Below are positions 18,448-28,411 of a stretch of DNA of 64,000 nt, in pieces. A program made the position numbers and the translations under genes. Each line of letters opens with the position of its first letter. Within the stretch, counting starts at the first letter, position 1. The stretch covers positions 2,290,501 to 2,354,500 of the forward strand of contig NZ_CP086106.1 in NCBI RefSeq assembly GCF_016765655.2, in the 5' to 3' direction. The notes below the pieces were generated by a model. The model saw only the letters and a program-made list of their open reading frames with translations, was not told where the DNA came from and searched no databases. The DNA comes from Skermanella mucosa (GTDB taxonomy: Bacteria > Pseudomonadota > Alphaproteobacteria > Azospirillales > Azospirillaceae).

Positions 18448-18866
18448 ACGGCACACATCACGTGATCCCTGTTGACCTTCATTCAATGGAGACGATCGCT
18501 CGTCCACCGTTCTGTCTAGTCCAGCACGCACATCGCGGGCGGGTCGGTCCCTCGTAGTCGATGCCTTCCTCGTGCGAACACGATGATCCGGTCAGCCATG
18601 GCGACAGTCTAGATTCTGGCTCCGTCGATGAAGGCCAGGATCGCGGTAGCAATTCCGGATTCGTCCGCACATCGCGGTTTTCGGACGACCATCGTCGCAG
18701 TTCAGCCGGTTCCTGTTCTGCGGCTAGAACTATGGTGACCACCACCTTGGACTTCAACCTGACCTCAGCTTTGATGTGGGAGACCGTCCCCAGTTGGGTC
18801 CGATCTGGAGGGGCGGGGATCATCCGGTACATCAAGCTCTCAAACTCGGGTCGGGTATCGGCACAC
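18448..18866. other. Gap with a possible decayed minus-strand frame
   Basis: A minus-strand frame from 18835 reads plausibly at first (AEVRLKSKVVVTIVLAAEQE, PAELRRWSSENRD). Near 18660 a different frame reads CADESGIATAILAFIDGARI and stops at a TAG. Together they could be one short frameshifted gene of about 80 codons. Support is weak. Confidence 0.3.
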
Positions 18867-19784
18867 CTATTCGAAAAAGTCCTCGTCCACTCGCTTGATA
18901 TGCAAGGTCTCCTCGATCCTGCATCCGACCTCGTGACGGATCATCAGGTGAGCGAGCCTAATACCGTCGATCAGCACGATCCGCATACCAAGCCGCTCGG
19001 CGGTTTCCTTGGCCGAGGTGGTGAAAGTGGATGTGGTCACGAACAGCCCCTTGGTCGCCTTGAACAGGTTGAGACTGCCGAAGAAGTCACGGATGGCTCC
19101 GGCTCCAACGGCGTTTCCGTCTGCGTACCGCTTCGCCTGCACGTAAACTCGGTCCAGCCCGAGCGGGTCCTGGTCGATGACACCATCCACACCATCGTCG
19201 CCCGATTTCCCGACCAATGCCTTGTCGAGGTCCATGACCGAGCCGCCGTAGCCCATGGTGACGAGGAGGCGGACCACGGTCTTTTCGAAGAAGGCGGGCG
19301 TCCCGGTCCGCACTCGCTGGAGGATCTCGTCGGCCAGGGCCGCCTCAATGCGGCGATGGGCTTGCCGCATCACCTCGTCGGGGGTCAGGGGGCTTTCGAT
19401 AACCGGCAACGCGGCCTCCACGGCTCCGCCCGTTTCGGTAACGCCGTCGCGGAAATCTTTGAAACCGGGAAACTGTTCTAGGAAACGGATGGTGATCCGC
19501 TCCGGCGGCGACTTCAGCACCTCACGTCCCGCCACGGTGATGCGGAAGTGAGCCCGCCTCGTCAACTCCACCAGCCCGGCCTTGGTGAGGTGGCTTTTGG
19601 CCCAATGGACCCGGTTGGCGAATGTCGTCTGCCGCCCCGAAGGCAGAAGTTGAGCACGCTCCTCGTCGGACAGGGCGAACGCGTCGGCAAGGCGGTCCAC
19701 TACGTCACCGATGCGGACCTCGCCGCCGTCGGCGGTGGTCTTCAGGACGGGGAGCATCAGGGTCTGAAAATCGGGAACCGCCAT
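18867..19784 (-). CDS. mrr: Mrr-type restriction endonuclease
   Basis: 305 aa. The N-terminal winged-helix Mrr_N-like domain (FQTLMLPVLKTTADGGEVRI, FANRVHWAKSHLTKAGLVEL) recognises DNA. The C-terminal PD-(D/E)xK nuclease has GDDGVDGVID and YVQAKRYADG (the QAK catalytic signature), within IRDFFGSLNLFKATKGLFVT. Mrr enzymes cut methylated DNA (type IV). The ATG overlaps the preceding gene's stop by one base (TGATG), so it is translationally coupled as the last gene of the hsd operon. It appears intact. Confidence 0.9.
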   Translation of the reverse strand: MAVPDFQTLMLPVLKTTADGGEVRIGDVVDRLADAFALSDEERAQLLPSGRQTTFANRVHWAKSHLTKAGLVELTRRAHFRITVAGREVLKSPPERITIRFLEQFPGFKDFRDGVTETGGAVEAALPVIESPLTPDEVMRQAHRRIEAALADEILQRVRTGTPAFFEKTVVRLLVTMGYGGSVMDLDKALVGKSGDDGVDGVIDQDPLGLDRVYVQAKRYADGNAVGAGAIRDFFGSLNLFKATKGLFVTTSTFTTSAKETAERLGMRIVLIDGIRLAHLMIRHEVGCRIEETLHIKRVDEDFFE

Positions 19785-20524
19785 CAGGTTGGCCCCAGGC
19801 GACGCAGGGTCAGGAAATGCTCGTTGTTGTCCAGCCACGCCTTCCTGACCTTCCAATCCGGCAGGATGGTGGCGACCAGTCCCCAGAAGGCCCCATCGTG
19901 GGTACGGTGCCTGAGGTGGCAGAGTTCATGGACAACCGCGTACTCCAGCACCGTCTTAGGGGCAAAAACCAAGTGCCAGTTGAGGTTCACGACGCTGTCT
20001 CGGCCGCAACTACCCCATAGGTACTTCTGGTCCTTGACCAGCATGCCCCTGGGCTCCAGGCCGTTCGGCTTGCCGTGACGCCGCACGAAAACTGCCGCGT
20101 CCTCGCGAAGCCGCTTGCGGAACCAAAGCCGCAACGCGTCCTCGATCAGGTCGTCGCGGACGGCCTCAGACAATGCTCTGGGGTACCCGACGACAAAGCC
20201 ATTGCGGTAGGAAACCTCGATCAAGGTACCTTCAACCGGCTCTACCCGTAACCGCATGAGCCGACCCCGAAACGGGATCTTCGCCCCGCTGACGAAGCGG
20301 CTAACCGCGTTTGAGCTTGCTACCCGTTCGGACATATGTCGTGTCTGCTCGAACAGCCATCGCCGACGACGGTGGAGCACGGTCGCGACCTCCTCGTCGG
20401 TAGCAGCCGCCGGAACCACAACCTCTACCGCGTTCGGCGTGACTGTGATGCGTGCCTGCGTCACTGAGGCAGACCGACGCAGGACATAATCAATCCCGGT
20501 ACTTCCAACGGTCAAAACGGGCAT
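19784..20524 (-). CDS. YgjP/WLM-type zinc metallopeptidase (DUF45)
   Basis: 246 aa. Contains the zinc-protease motif HELCHLRHRTHDGAFW, preceded by YLWGSCGRDSVVNLNWHLVF, the standard DUF45/YgjP signature. In this family two His and a third downstream His bind zinc. These genes are commonly found inside type I restriction-modification operons, as here: 2 nt after hsdR and overlapping mrr. The role in those operons is not established; quality control of the nuclease is one idea. Intact. Confidence 0.88.
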   Translation of the reverse strand: MPVLTVGSTGIDYVLRRSASVTQARITVTPNAVEVVVPAAATDEEVATVLHRRRRWLFEQTRHMSERVASSNAVSRFVSGAKIPFRGRLMRLRVEPVEGTLIEVSYRNGFVVGYPRALSEAVRDDLIEDALRLWFRKRLREDAAVFVRRHGKPNGLEPRGMLVKDQKYLWGSCGRDSVVNLNWHLVFAPKTVLEYAVVHELCHLRHRTHDGAFWGLVATILPDWKVRKAWLDNNEHFLTLRRLGPT

Positions 20525-23116
20525 GATCAGCCCCTCGCAAAGTGCTTGAGAGCGAATTCCTCCACCTGCATGGGGACCTCCTTAAGGTTTCCAAGTCCGA
20601 AGTCGTGGGCGTAGCCCCGGACCTTCTGGCGAAGAGATCTCCTTAGTCCTTCCTTCTCATGCCAAAGCGGCGGTGCGGTACTTTCGTCCCGGTACAGGGC
20701 TTCGATCTTCATCGCCAAACCGTCCGCACCATCACCCGCATTGAAGGCTCGAAGAACCTGGAGAATGCCATAGGCCCCCTCGGAAAGCCCCGTGCCCTCA
20801 TGTGCCTTTGCCTCCGCGTTGAGATCCTTGGCAAGTTCTTCTGCCATCCTCAGCTTATCGGCCCAAGACATCTGGGAACCGTCCAGCTTCTCCAGAAGCT
20901 CCCGTAGGCGTTCCGAGAACTTGGCGTACTGGTGATGGTTCTGGGACATCCGCTCGTAGACCACCTTGCGGAGTTCCGTGGTCTTGCGGATGGCGGCCGT
21001 CTTCAGGTCATCTTCGGTTTTCCCATCCACCTTGAAGTCGTCCCAGAACTCGGGATCGGTGATATGGCGGAGTTTGACCGTCACGCTCAGCCCCGTGGCA
21101 TCAAGATGCTGGTCCAGCATGTCCCTGATCTTACGACTGTAGGACTGCTGATCGAAGGCTTCCCGCTTCTCAAAAACCTGGGTACCGTATTGGAGGAAGA
21201 TCGCCACCCACTTCAGGTCGTCGGTGAATTCCAGCACAGCGGGGTCGGGACTGACGGCCTCGTACAGGCCGATGAACTCCCGGGCCTTGCTCTGGAATTC
21301 GAACCACTTGTCCTCGGTCTTGAGCAGAGCGACGAGCCGGTCGAACTCCGCCTTGAGGGTACCCTTGCCGATCTTACCCCCGACCTCTCGCTTCACGCCC
21401 TTCATCATTTGAGCGACGACGGCGTGTGCGGTTCTAAGCTGATTACGGAGATCATCGAGGTTCCGCATGGCGTTCTGCACATCATCAGCCCGATAGGACG
21501 CGAGGGCCTCCTCCAAGTTATCGGACACGCCGATATAATCGGCGATGAGGCCGCTCCTCTTCTTCGCATCCGCGACCCGGTTGGTACGGGCGATGGCCTG
21601 AAGCAGGCCATGCTCCTTCAGCGGTTTGTCCAGGTACATCACAGACTCGATGGGGGCGTCGAACCCGGTCAGCAGCTTATCGCAGACAATGAGGAACTCC
21701 GGCTGGCTTCCCTTCTTGCCGAAGGCTTGCTTGACAACGGTCTCGGCGTCTCGGTCGAGGTAGTGGACCTGAAGGCCCTCACGAATGTCCTGGATACGGC
21801 CATCTTCGCTGGGCTTCGCGTCCTCCTGTGAGGCGGAGTAGACGCATGCCGACATGGCGGCGGCTTGTGCCGTGGCCGCGTCGCTGTCCATCCCCTTGGC
21901 GATGAGATCTTCTGTGATGACCTTGTCCAAGGCCCGCTTGTAGAGGATTACCGCCTCGCGGTCGATGGCGACGATCTGGGCCTTGAAGCCGTCCGGACGG
22001 GCGTACTCCTTGAAGTGCGTCCAGATGTCGTAGGCAACCAGGGCGACCCGCTTGGGATGCTTCACCAAGTCGGTGATCTTGACACCACGCTTCTTAACCT
22101 GCTCCAGCTTGTCGTCGGGCAGGTCAGCGAACCACTGGTCGAACAGGATGTCGATCTTGGCCTCATCGATGTGCCAGTCGGTCTTACGGCCTGTATAGTA
22201 GATCGGAACCGTCGCCCCGTCCGCCACCGCGTCATCGATGCCGTACTTGTCGAGGTAGCCTTCGCCGACCACGCCGAAGTTGGCGTAGGTGTCCTTGTCG
22301 TTCTTCTTGATCGGGGTGCCGGTGAAACCGAAGAAGCGGGCGTCGGGCATGGTCTTTCGCAGGTAGGCACCAAGGTCCTTCTCCTGCGTTCGATGACATT
22401 CATCGACCATGACAATCCAGTTGGCGGAGTTTGGGATCTGCCTGTCGGACCCTTGGAACTTGAAGATGGTGGACAGTACCGTCAAGCCATCGGTTCCACT
22501 GGCAATAAGGGTCCGAAGGTCACGGATACTGTCCACCGCCACCGGGTTTGGCAGCCCGCAGGCGGTGAAGGTGCCGCTGATCTGACCGTGCAAGTCGATA
22601 CGGTCGGTCAGCACCATGATGTTGGGGTTCGCCAGTTCGGGTGACGTGACGGTCAGGTGGGTCTTCAGCTTGAGAGCAGCGAATACCATGGTCAGCGACT
22701 TGCCCGACCCCTGGGTGTGCCAGATCAGCCCGCGACGGTGCTGGTTCGCCGTCACCCGCTCTACGATCTTGTTGACCGCCCGGAACTGCTGATAGCGGCA
22801 CATCTTCTTGACGGTACCAGCGTCAGTCTTCTCGAAGACGATGAAGTGGGCGATCAGGTCGAGCAGGCGGGAGGGCTCCAGAAGGCTCCATAGCCCCTTG
22901 GTAAGCTCGTCGGCGAAGTCGGTCGCCTGCCGGGGCCAGGGATCACACCACGTCGCGAAAAACTTCGACAGGCTCCCCGTCGATCCGTACAGACAGTTGG
23001 TGCTGTCGGTGACGATGTTGAAGCAGTTGGACAGAAACAGGCGGGGGATGTCTCGCTCGTACTGTCGGATCTGCTCGAATGCCTCACCCGTCTTGTCCTT
23101 ATGGTTGATCGGGCTC

Positions 23117-24437
23117 GGGACTGTCGGGAATTCCGTGCTTGGCGGGGCGGGTTCAGTATCAGGCGGTCATCGCCTTTGCGAACCGGTCGCCGAAGATGAC
23201 AGCCATCTGGGCTTTGGCGGCCGTCCATTCCCGGGGCGGCATCTTCCAGTCTTTCTCCGCGCGGTTCAAGACGAGAAACAGGAGCTTCAGCGCGGCCTCG
23301 TCATTGGGGAAATGCCCCCTGGCCCGGACCGCCCGGCGCAGCTTTGAGTTCAACGCTTCAATGGCATTGGTCGTGTAAAGGATGCGCCGGACCTCGCGCG
23401 GGAAGGCAAAGAAGGGGATGACCTCCGGCCACGCCCGCCGCCAAGCCTTGCCGATGGCCGCGTATTTTTCGCCCCAAGGCCCGGTCTCAAAGGCGCTCAG
23501 AGCCATCTCGGCGGCCTTGTCGTCGACAGCGTCGTAGACCGTCTTCAGGGCGGCGGCGATGGCCTTGCGGTCCTTCCAGGACGCGAACTCCATGCTGTGG
23601 CGCAGCAGATGAACGACGCAAGTCTGAACAATCGTCTCCGGATAGGCAGCCGCGATCGCCTCGGGAAAGCCTTTCAGCCCATCGACGACGGCCAGCAGGA
23701 TGTCCTCCACACCCCGGTTCTTCAACTCGTTCAGGACGCGCAGCCAGAACTTGGCGCCCTCGTTCTGTTCGATCCACAGGCCCAGCACCTCCTTGGCGCC
23801 GTCGGCCCGCACGCCGATGGCGACATGGATGGCCTTGTTGCGGACCAGACCTTCGTCGCGGATCTTGACCCGGATGGCATCCAGGAACACCAGGGGGTAG
23901 ATCGCCTCCAGCGGCCGGTTCTGCCAGGCCGTCACCTCCTCGATCACGGCGTCCGTCACCGTGGAGATCAGGTCGGCCGACACCTCGATGCCATAGAGCT
24001 CCCGCAGGTGTCCCGTGATCTCCCGGGTTGACATGCCGCGTGCGTACATTGAGATGATCTTCTCGTCGAAGCCGGGGAAGCGCCGCTGGTATTTGCCGAT
24101 CAGCGCCGGATCGAACGTCCCCGACCGATCGCGGGGAATGGACAGACCCATCGAGCCGCCATCGGTCAGCACCGTCTTGTGGCCGTAACCGTTGCGACGG
24201 TTGCCGCTCTCATCTCCAGCCAGATGATGATCCAGCTCCGCCTTCAGCGCCCGCTCCGTCAGCGCCTTCTTCAGCTGGTCGAGCAGGCCGTTCTGGTCGA
24301 ATGCCGTCTTCGCATCGGCTCCAGCCAGCAGCTGGTCAAGGATCGCGTCAGGGATAACAGGATCTTTGCGTCGGGCCATTCAGGGTCTCCTTCTGTTTCA
24401 GGATAACCCCGCCAAGCACGAAATTCCCGATAGTCCC
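23117..24437 (-). mobile_element. IS256-family insertion sequence, copy 1 (in hsdR)
   Basis: Complete 1,321-bp element. The ends are imperfect inverted repeats starting GGGACTRTCGGGAATT and running into CGTGCTTGGCGGGG. It is flanked by an 8-bp direct repeat TCGGGCTC at 23109-23116 and 24438-24445, as expected for IS256-type transposition. It encodes one transposase on the minus strand. A second copy, identical at the protein level in every frame, lies at 32794-34114. Confidence 0.95.
23159..24379 (-). CDS. IS256-family transposase, copy 1
   Basis: 406-aa mutator-type DDE transposase. Likely catalytic residues are Asp in YPLVFLDAIRVK, Asp in LLAVVDGLKGFPEAI and Glu in LYTTNAIEALNSKLRR. CVVHLLRHS is also characteristic of the family. 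The ATG follows AGGAGACCCTGA. Intact, so the element may still be active. Confidence 0.96.
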   Translation of the reverse strand: MARRKDPVIPDAILDQLLAGADAKTAFDQNGLLDQLKKALTERALKAELDHHLAGDESGNRRNGYGHKTVLTDGGSMGLSIPRDRSGTFDPALIGKYQRRFPGFDEKIISMYARGMSTREITGHLRELYGIEVSADLISTVTDAVIEEVTAWQNRPLEAIYPLVFLDAIRVKIRDEGLVRNKAIHVAIGVRADGAKEVLGLWIEQNEGAKFWLRVLNELKNRGVEDILLAVVDGLKGFPEAIAAAYPETIVQTCVVHLLRHSMEFASWKDRKAIAAALKTVYDAVDDKAAEMALSAFETGPWGEKYAAIGKAWRRAWPEVIPFFAFPREVRRILYTTNAIEALNSKLRRAVRARGHFPNDEAALKLLFLVLNRAEKDWKMPPREWTAAKAQMAVIFGDRFAKAMTA

Positions 24438-24903
24438 TCGGGCTCTTACACTCGATCACCACGACGGGGATGCCGTTGAGATGGATCACCACATCAGGGA
24501 TGCGAGTCACCTCGGCCTTGACGCGGAACTGGTGAGTAACCGTCAGGACATTGTTGGTGAGAGTGCGGAAATCGATTACGCGAAGGGTTCGCCGTGTAGC
24601 CTCACCCTGAATGGGGCGACTGAAGTTGCCTCGCAGAATGGATAACCACGCCTCGTTGCTGGACACCGACACGAGGTCAGCGTAGGCCGCCTGGGCGTCG
24701 GCCTCAGACACACCATTGATCCGTTTGATGGCAGCCACGACATGGGGGCGGAACAGCACCTGATTATCGCCGTCGCGGAGGTCTGCATGGTCCTCCGGTG
24801 GCACGAAGCAGTAACCCATGGCCTCAAGGCAGACGATAGTCGGCTGTTCGACAAGATGCCATTCCATGCCCTGGGCCACAACTGTCTCTCCTCTTCTCGT
24901 GCC

Positions 24904-26145
24904 CTATTCAGCAGCGGCTAAGTTGTCGATGAAGACCCGCTTCTGGCCCGACAGGAGGTCGGATAGAAGGGCGGATTTGGTTTCCTTCAAAGAAGCCAAC
25001 TCCTCCCTGGAAGCTTGCTCGGCTTCTGACAACGCATTAAGGCGATGAACAATCTTTTCCTGCTCGGGCTTCGGTGGCACGGCTATAAGCTGATTTGTGA
25101 TTTCTGACTTATGAACATGGAGCAAGCTTGCCTTGAAGCCGTGAGCCTTAGATTCAATGCGAGTCGTGACCAATGTCATCGCAAAGAACAGCCAGAACTT
25201 GTCCACTTCAGAACATGAGTGCACTTTGAAGATGTGCTGGTTCAGCACTCCACGAGGGCCATCCCAGAGGTGAGGTCCGAATGACACCCCTCGAACGCCA
25301 GCCCAAGAAAAGAGCAGATCACCAGGGTCAACAATCCACTTGTCTTTCGGCGTCCCTGCAAAGTAATTGAACTCCCGCGAGCCATTGAGATTTTGAATCC
25401 TGATAATAGGCAACCCATGACTAGTCCATTCTGTTGGGCGAAAACCGTTACCATTAGTGAGAGTGCATAACTCTCCAAGCGGTTTCAGTTCCCAAGTCTC
25501 TGGAATTTCGCCGACCTCGGTCAGCTTGAAGCGGGTGTGTCCGATGCCTCGGGTCAGCAGCCGTTTAAGGACACCCTGCTTGACTTTGCGGGTCTGCTCG
25601 ATGACTGCTTGTGTCGCCTGAATGGCCTCGTCCACACTAGTGAGGATCTCAGCAATGCGGCGTTGTGCATGTAGCGGTGGTAGAGCTATAGGAAAACTCT
25701 TGAGAGACTTCTTGCTGATCTCCAAAAATGTGCTGCCACCTGCAAGACGTTCCAAGTTCAAACGATTGTAGATGATCCATTGGGTCAGAAACGTAGGATC
25801 ATAGTGGCGGCTAGGCAGAAAGTTCGCGAACCCTTGGTTCGTTGTCATCGGCACCAAGTTAATCACCGGGTACCCTATGGTCGCCCTGCTGGTCATGAGA
25901 ACAGACCCAGGCGGAAGCAACCTTAGAGACAAACCTTTGATGGCCTTATCATTTATACTTGAAGCCGTCCTGTTGATTTTCGTTACCCCGATGGGAAGTT
26001 TGGTTACGTCCGACGGAGTCGCCCAGGCAATTGTGCCATCTTCCCAGTAGGAAGCTTCATCCTTAGACGGTGTAGAGCCGCCCACGATGTCTGCCATTTC
26101 CCCCAGAGTAGTCTTGAGCCATCCCTCAGGCACCTTCTGGGACAT
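24904..26145 (-). CDS. hsdS: Type I restriction specificity subunit HsdS
   Basis: 413 aa with the two-target-recognition-domain layout: TRD1 (VPEGWLKTTLGEMADIVGGS ... PMTTNQGFANF), a central conserved helix (PLHAQRRIAEILTSVDEAIQ), TRD2 (IPETWELKPLGELCTLTNG) and a distal conserved helix (PEQEKIVHRLNALSEAEQAS). The ATG at 26145 follows GAAGGAG and overlaps the end of hsdM by 20 nt. It is less GC-rich than its neighbours in the TRDs, as is usual for exchangeable specificity domains. The recognition sequence cannot be read from this. Confidence 0.93.
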   Translation of the reverse strand: MSQKVPEGWLKTTLGEMADIVGGSTPSKDEASYWEDGTIAWATPSDVTKLPIGVTKINRTASSINDKAIKGLSLRLLPPGSVLMTSRATIGYPVINLVPMTTNQGFANFLPSRHYDPTFLTQWIIYNRLNLERLAGGSTFLEISKKSLKSFPIALPPLHAQRRIAEILTSVDEAIQATQAVIEQTRKVKQGVLKRLLTRGIGHTRFKLTEVGEIPETWELKPLGELCTLTNGNGFRPTEWTSHGLPIIRIQNLNGSREFNYFAGTPKDKWIVDPGDLLFSWAGVRGVSFGPHLWDGPRGVLNQHIFKVHSCSEVDKFWLFFAMTLVTTRIESKAHGFKASLLHVHKSEITNQLIAVPPKPEQEKIVHRLNALSEAEQASREELASLKETKSALLSDLLSGQKRVFIDNLAAAE

Positions 26146-27682
26146 ACCCAAGCTCCTTCAAAAAACCCATCATTTTTGCTTCAGCGGTGTCCCGCTGTTC
26201 CCGTAGTTCGAGGAGCTTCTCGACTTCCTCGGCCACGTCGAGGTCTTCCGCGTCCTCGGTGACGTGGACATAGCGGCTGATGTTGAGGTTATGGTCGTTG
26301 GTAGCGATCTCCTGGATCGGCACCACGCGGGCAAGGCGGTCCACGTCGGCATAGTCGTGAAATGCCCTGGCGAGGACGGCGACGTTACTGGCGGACAGAT
26401 GGTTCTGAGCCTTGCCCTCGACGAACTGCTCCACGCCGTTAACAAATAGCACCTTGCCCTTCCGCTCGGCAGGCTTGTCCTTGCGGATGATGACGATGCA
26501 GGCGGGGATCCCGGCCCCGTAGAACAGGTTGGGGGCCAACCCGATCACGGCCTCTATCAGGTCGTCCTTCAGCATGCCCTCGCGGATCCGCCCCTCGGCC
26601 CCGCTGCGGAACAGGATGCCGTGGGGCAGGACCACACCCAACATACCGTCGTGCTTCAGGCTGGCGATCATGTGCTGCACGAAGGCCAGGTCGGCATAAG
26701 ACTTAGGCGGGCAGCCGTAGCGGTCACGGGCGAAAGGATCACCGTTGCTCCAAACGTCGTGTCCCCATTGCTTTAATGAAAAAGGTGGATTAGCTAGAAC
26801 ACGGTCAAAAGTGCGGATGGCACCACGAGCTAGATGTACTCCTTTCAGTGTGTCCATCAGTCCGTCAACACCTTGCCGTCTAACACCCTCACCAATGAGG
26901 TGCTTAGGGTCAATGAGGGTGTCACCTCGGGCGACTGACGCGTCGTCGATGTCGTGCAGGAACAGGTTCATCTGGCAGATGGCCCAGGTGTTCAGGTTCC
27001 GCTCCTGCCCAAACAGGGACAAACTCTTCGGGTTCTTGCCCAGCCGCTCCAAGTGGTGGACGACCTCCAGCAACATACCACCGGACCCACAAGTGGGGTC
27101 GTAGATGGACATGCCCTCGTCGGGACGGAGACATTCCACGATCAGCCGTACAACCATCTTGGGGGTGTAAAATTCGCCCCCCTTTTTGCCTGCGTCATCG
27201 GCGAACTGGGCGATCAGGTACTCGTACGCCTGCCCAAGAACGTCCGGCTCGACGTCGACGTTGCGGAGCCGGTACCTCTCGAAGTGCTGAAGGAGCTTCT
27301 CCAGAACTGCGTCGGGAAAGCGTTCCTTGTTGTTAAAATCCACGTCCTGGAACACGCCCCGCAGACGGTGGTTGGCGTCTTCAACCGCGTGGAATGCGAC
27401 GTTGAGGTGGGTACCGATGTCAGTGGTGTGCCTCCGCACATCCTTCCAGAAGTGCCCAACGGGGATGGGAAAGCGGTGCTCCTCGGGGTCGGCGGCAAGT
27501 TCCTCATCGCCGTATCTCGCCAGCCGTTCTTCGTACTCTTCCTCCCATACGTCACATAGCCGTTTGTAGAACAGAAGACCGAAGATGTAGTGCTTGTAAT
27601 CACTGGCATCGATTGCCCCTCGGAGGATATCGGCGGCCCTCCAGAGGTGGGCTTCAAGCTGGTCGAGCGATAGTACCGTCAT
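26126..27682 (-). CDS. hsdM: Type I restriction methyltransferase subunit HsdM
   Basis: 518 aa N6-adenine methyltransferase. An N-terminal helical domain (LEAHLWRAADILRGAIDASD, YKHYIFGLLFYKRLCD) is followed by a SAM-binding region (GEFYTPKMVVRLIVE, DPTCGSGGMLLEV) and the catalytic motif IV NPPF in RVLANPPFSLKQWG. First gene of the operon hsdM-hsdS-hsdR-ygjP-mrr. With HsdS it should still methylate DNA although hsdR is interrupted. Confidence 0.95.
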   Translation of the reverse strand: MTVLSLDQLEAHLWRAADILRGAIDASDYKHYIFGLLFYKRLCDVWEEEYEERLARYGDEELAADPEEHRFPIPVGHFWKDVRRHTTDIGTHLNVAFHAVEDANHRLRGVFQDVDFNNKERFPDAVLEKLLQHFERYRLRNVDVEPDVLGQAYEYLIAQFADDAGKKGGEFYTPKMVVRLIVECLRPDEGMSIYDPTCGSGGMLLEVVHHLERLGKNPKSLSLFGQERNLNTWAICQMNLFLHDIDDASVARGDTLIDPKHLIGEGVRRQGVDGLMDTLKGVHLARGAIRTFDRVLANPPFSLKQWGHDVWSNGDPFARDRYGCPPKSYADLAFVQHMIASLKHDGMLGVVLPHGILFRSGAEGRIREGMLKDDLIEAVIGLAPNLFYGAGIPACIVIIRKDKPAERKGKVLFVNGVEQFVEGKAQNHLSASNVAVLARAFHDYADVDRLARVVPIQEIATNDHNLNISRYVHVTEDAEDLDVAEEVEKLLELREQRDTAEAKMMGFLKELGYVPEGA

Positions 27683-27937
27683 GTGTCTGCCGTTGGCCTC
27701 AGGCGTGATAGAGGCGGCAATCTATCAGAAGAAGTACAGCAGGTAACTCACTGAAGTGCCTTACCTGGTAGAAGTTTTTTTGGGACTGACGATCGACGCG
27801 GGTCCCCTCTGGTCCATTGACGGAATCGTCTTACTGGCTGAGGACTTAACGTCGACACCGGGCAGCAACCTGGTGCACAGACGCATTCAGAAGATGCACG
27901 AAAACCGTGCCAAAACCCTCGCACCACCTGCATTCTG

Positions 27938-28318
27938 GTTGAATCTAGTGTCAGCGTCAGTGCACTCGACATTAACGGCAAAACCCTGACCTCGACCCAG
28001 GAATGGTACATCGACAGCCTTATGGGCTCCATGACTAAAACGTTCATCAAGATCGATGCCCGTGACGGCGTCTTCCTCGTTGCCAGCGACAAGGCCGGTA
28101 GTGCGACGGCAATCACGAAGAACGAATCGGACGCATAGTCCAGGGTCAGCAGCATCGTTTTGAGCCAGAGTGGAGCCACAGAGATCGGCGGCTCGGGCGT
28201 CCTCTCGGGTCCTGTCGGCACGTCCCTCTACATTAGGTTGGATGCCTTGTACCTCCTCTTGGGTGGCGGCACCCCAACCGGTGTTGTGACGCTGTCACTC
28301 CTGGCTCTTCAAAGCTAA
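27938..28318 (+). pseudogene. Decayed reading frame with internal amber codon
   Basis: One plus-strand frame reads VESSVSVSALDINGKTLTST...FLVASDKAGSATAITKNESDA, then TAG at 28136-28138, then continues in the same frame as SRVSSIVLSQSGATEIGGSG...PTGVVTLSLLALQS to TAA. The composition (Ser/Thr/Gly-rich, beta-type) suggests a structural or surface protein, but no family is recognised. No start codon or ribosome-binding site is evident, and the beginning is lost. Confidence 0.4.
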
Positions 28319-28411
28319 GAGTTGCGACAGACGAAAATCCGCGACCTGGGATGTCTTTTCCCTCATACGATCAGATCTGGGCTCACCACCTCCAACTATT
28401 GAGTTGTGGAG

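Larger units (their letters stand above)
20527..24879 (-). pseudogene. hsdR: Type I restriction subunit HsdR, split by IS256 element
   Basis: The motor/nuclease subunit of a type I R-M system. The N-terminal part (24879-24438) begins VAQGMEWHLVEQPTIV at GTG with AGGAGAG upstream and contains the nuclease motif IPVVVIECKSP. The C-terminal part (23116-20527) carries the SF2 helicase: Walker A HTQGSGKSLTMV, DECHRTQ, and GFDAPIESVMYLDKP...AIARTNR. An IS256 copy (23117-24437) sits right after the CKS codons. Removing the IS plus one 8-bp duplication (TCGGGCTC) restores an open frame of 1,007 codons (ECKSPINHKDKTGEAF), so the insertion looks recent and is the only lesion. The nuclease motif is separated from the motor, so restriction should be lost. 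Confidence 0.93.

Noticed and set aside
28136-28138. Amber recoding (pyrrolysine or suppressor)
   Set aside because: No supporting genes or RNA structure are visible and the frame has no start; simple decay is the better explanation.
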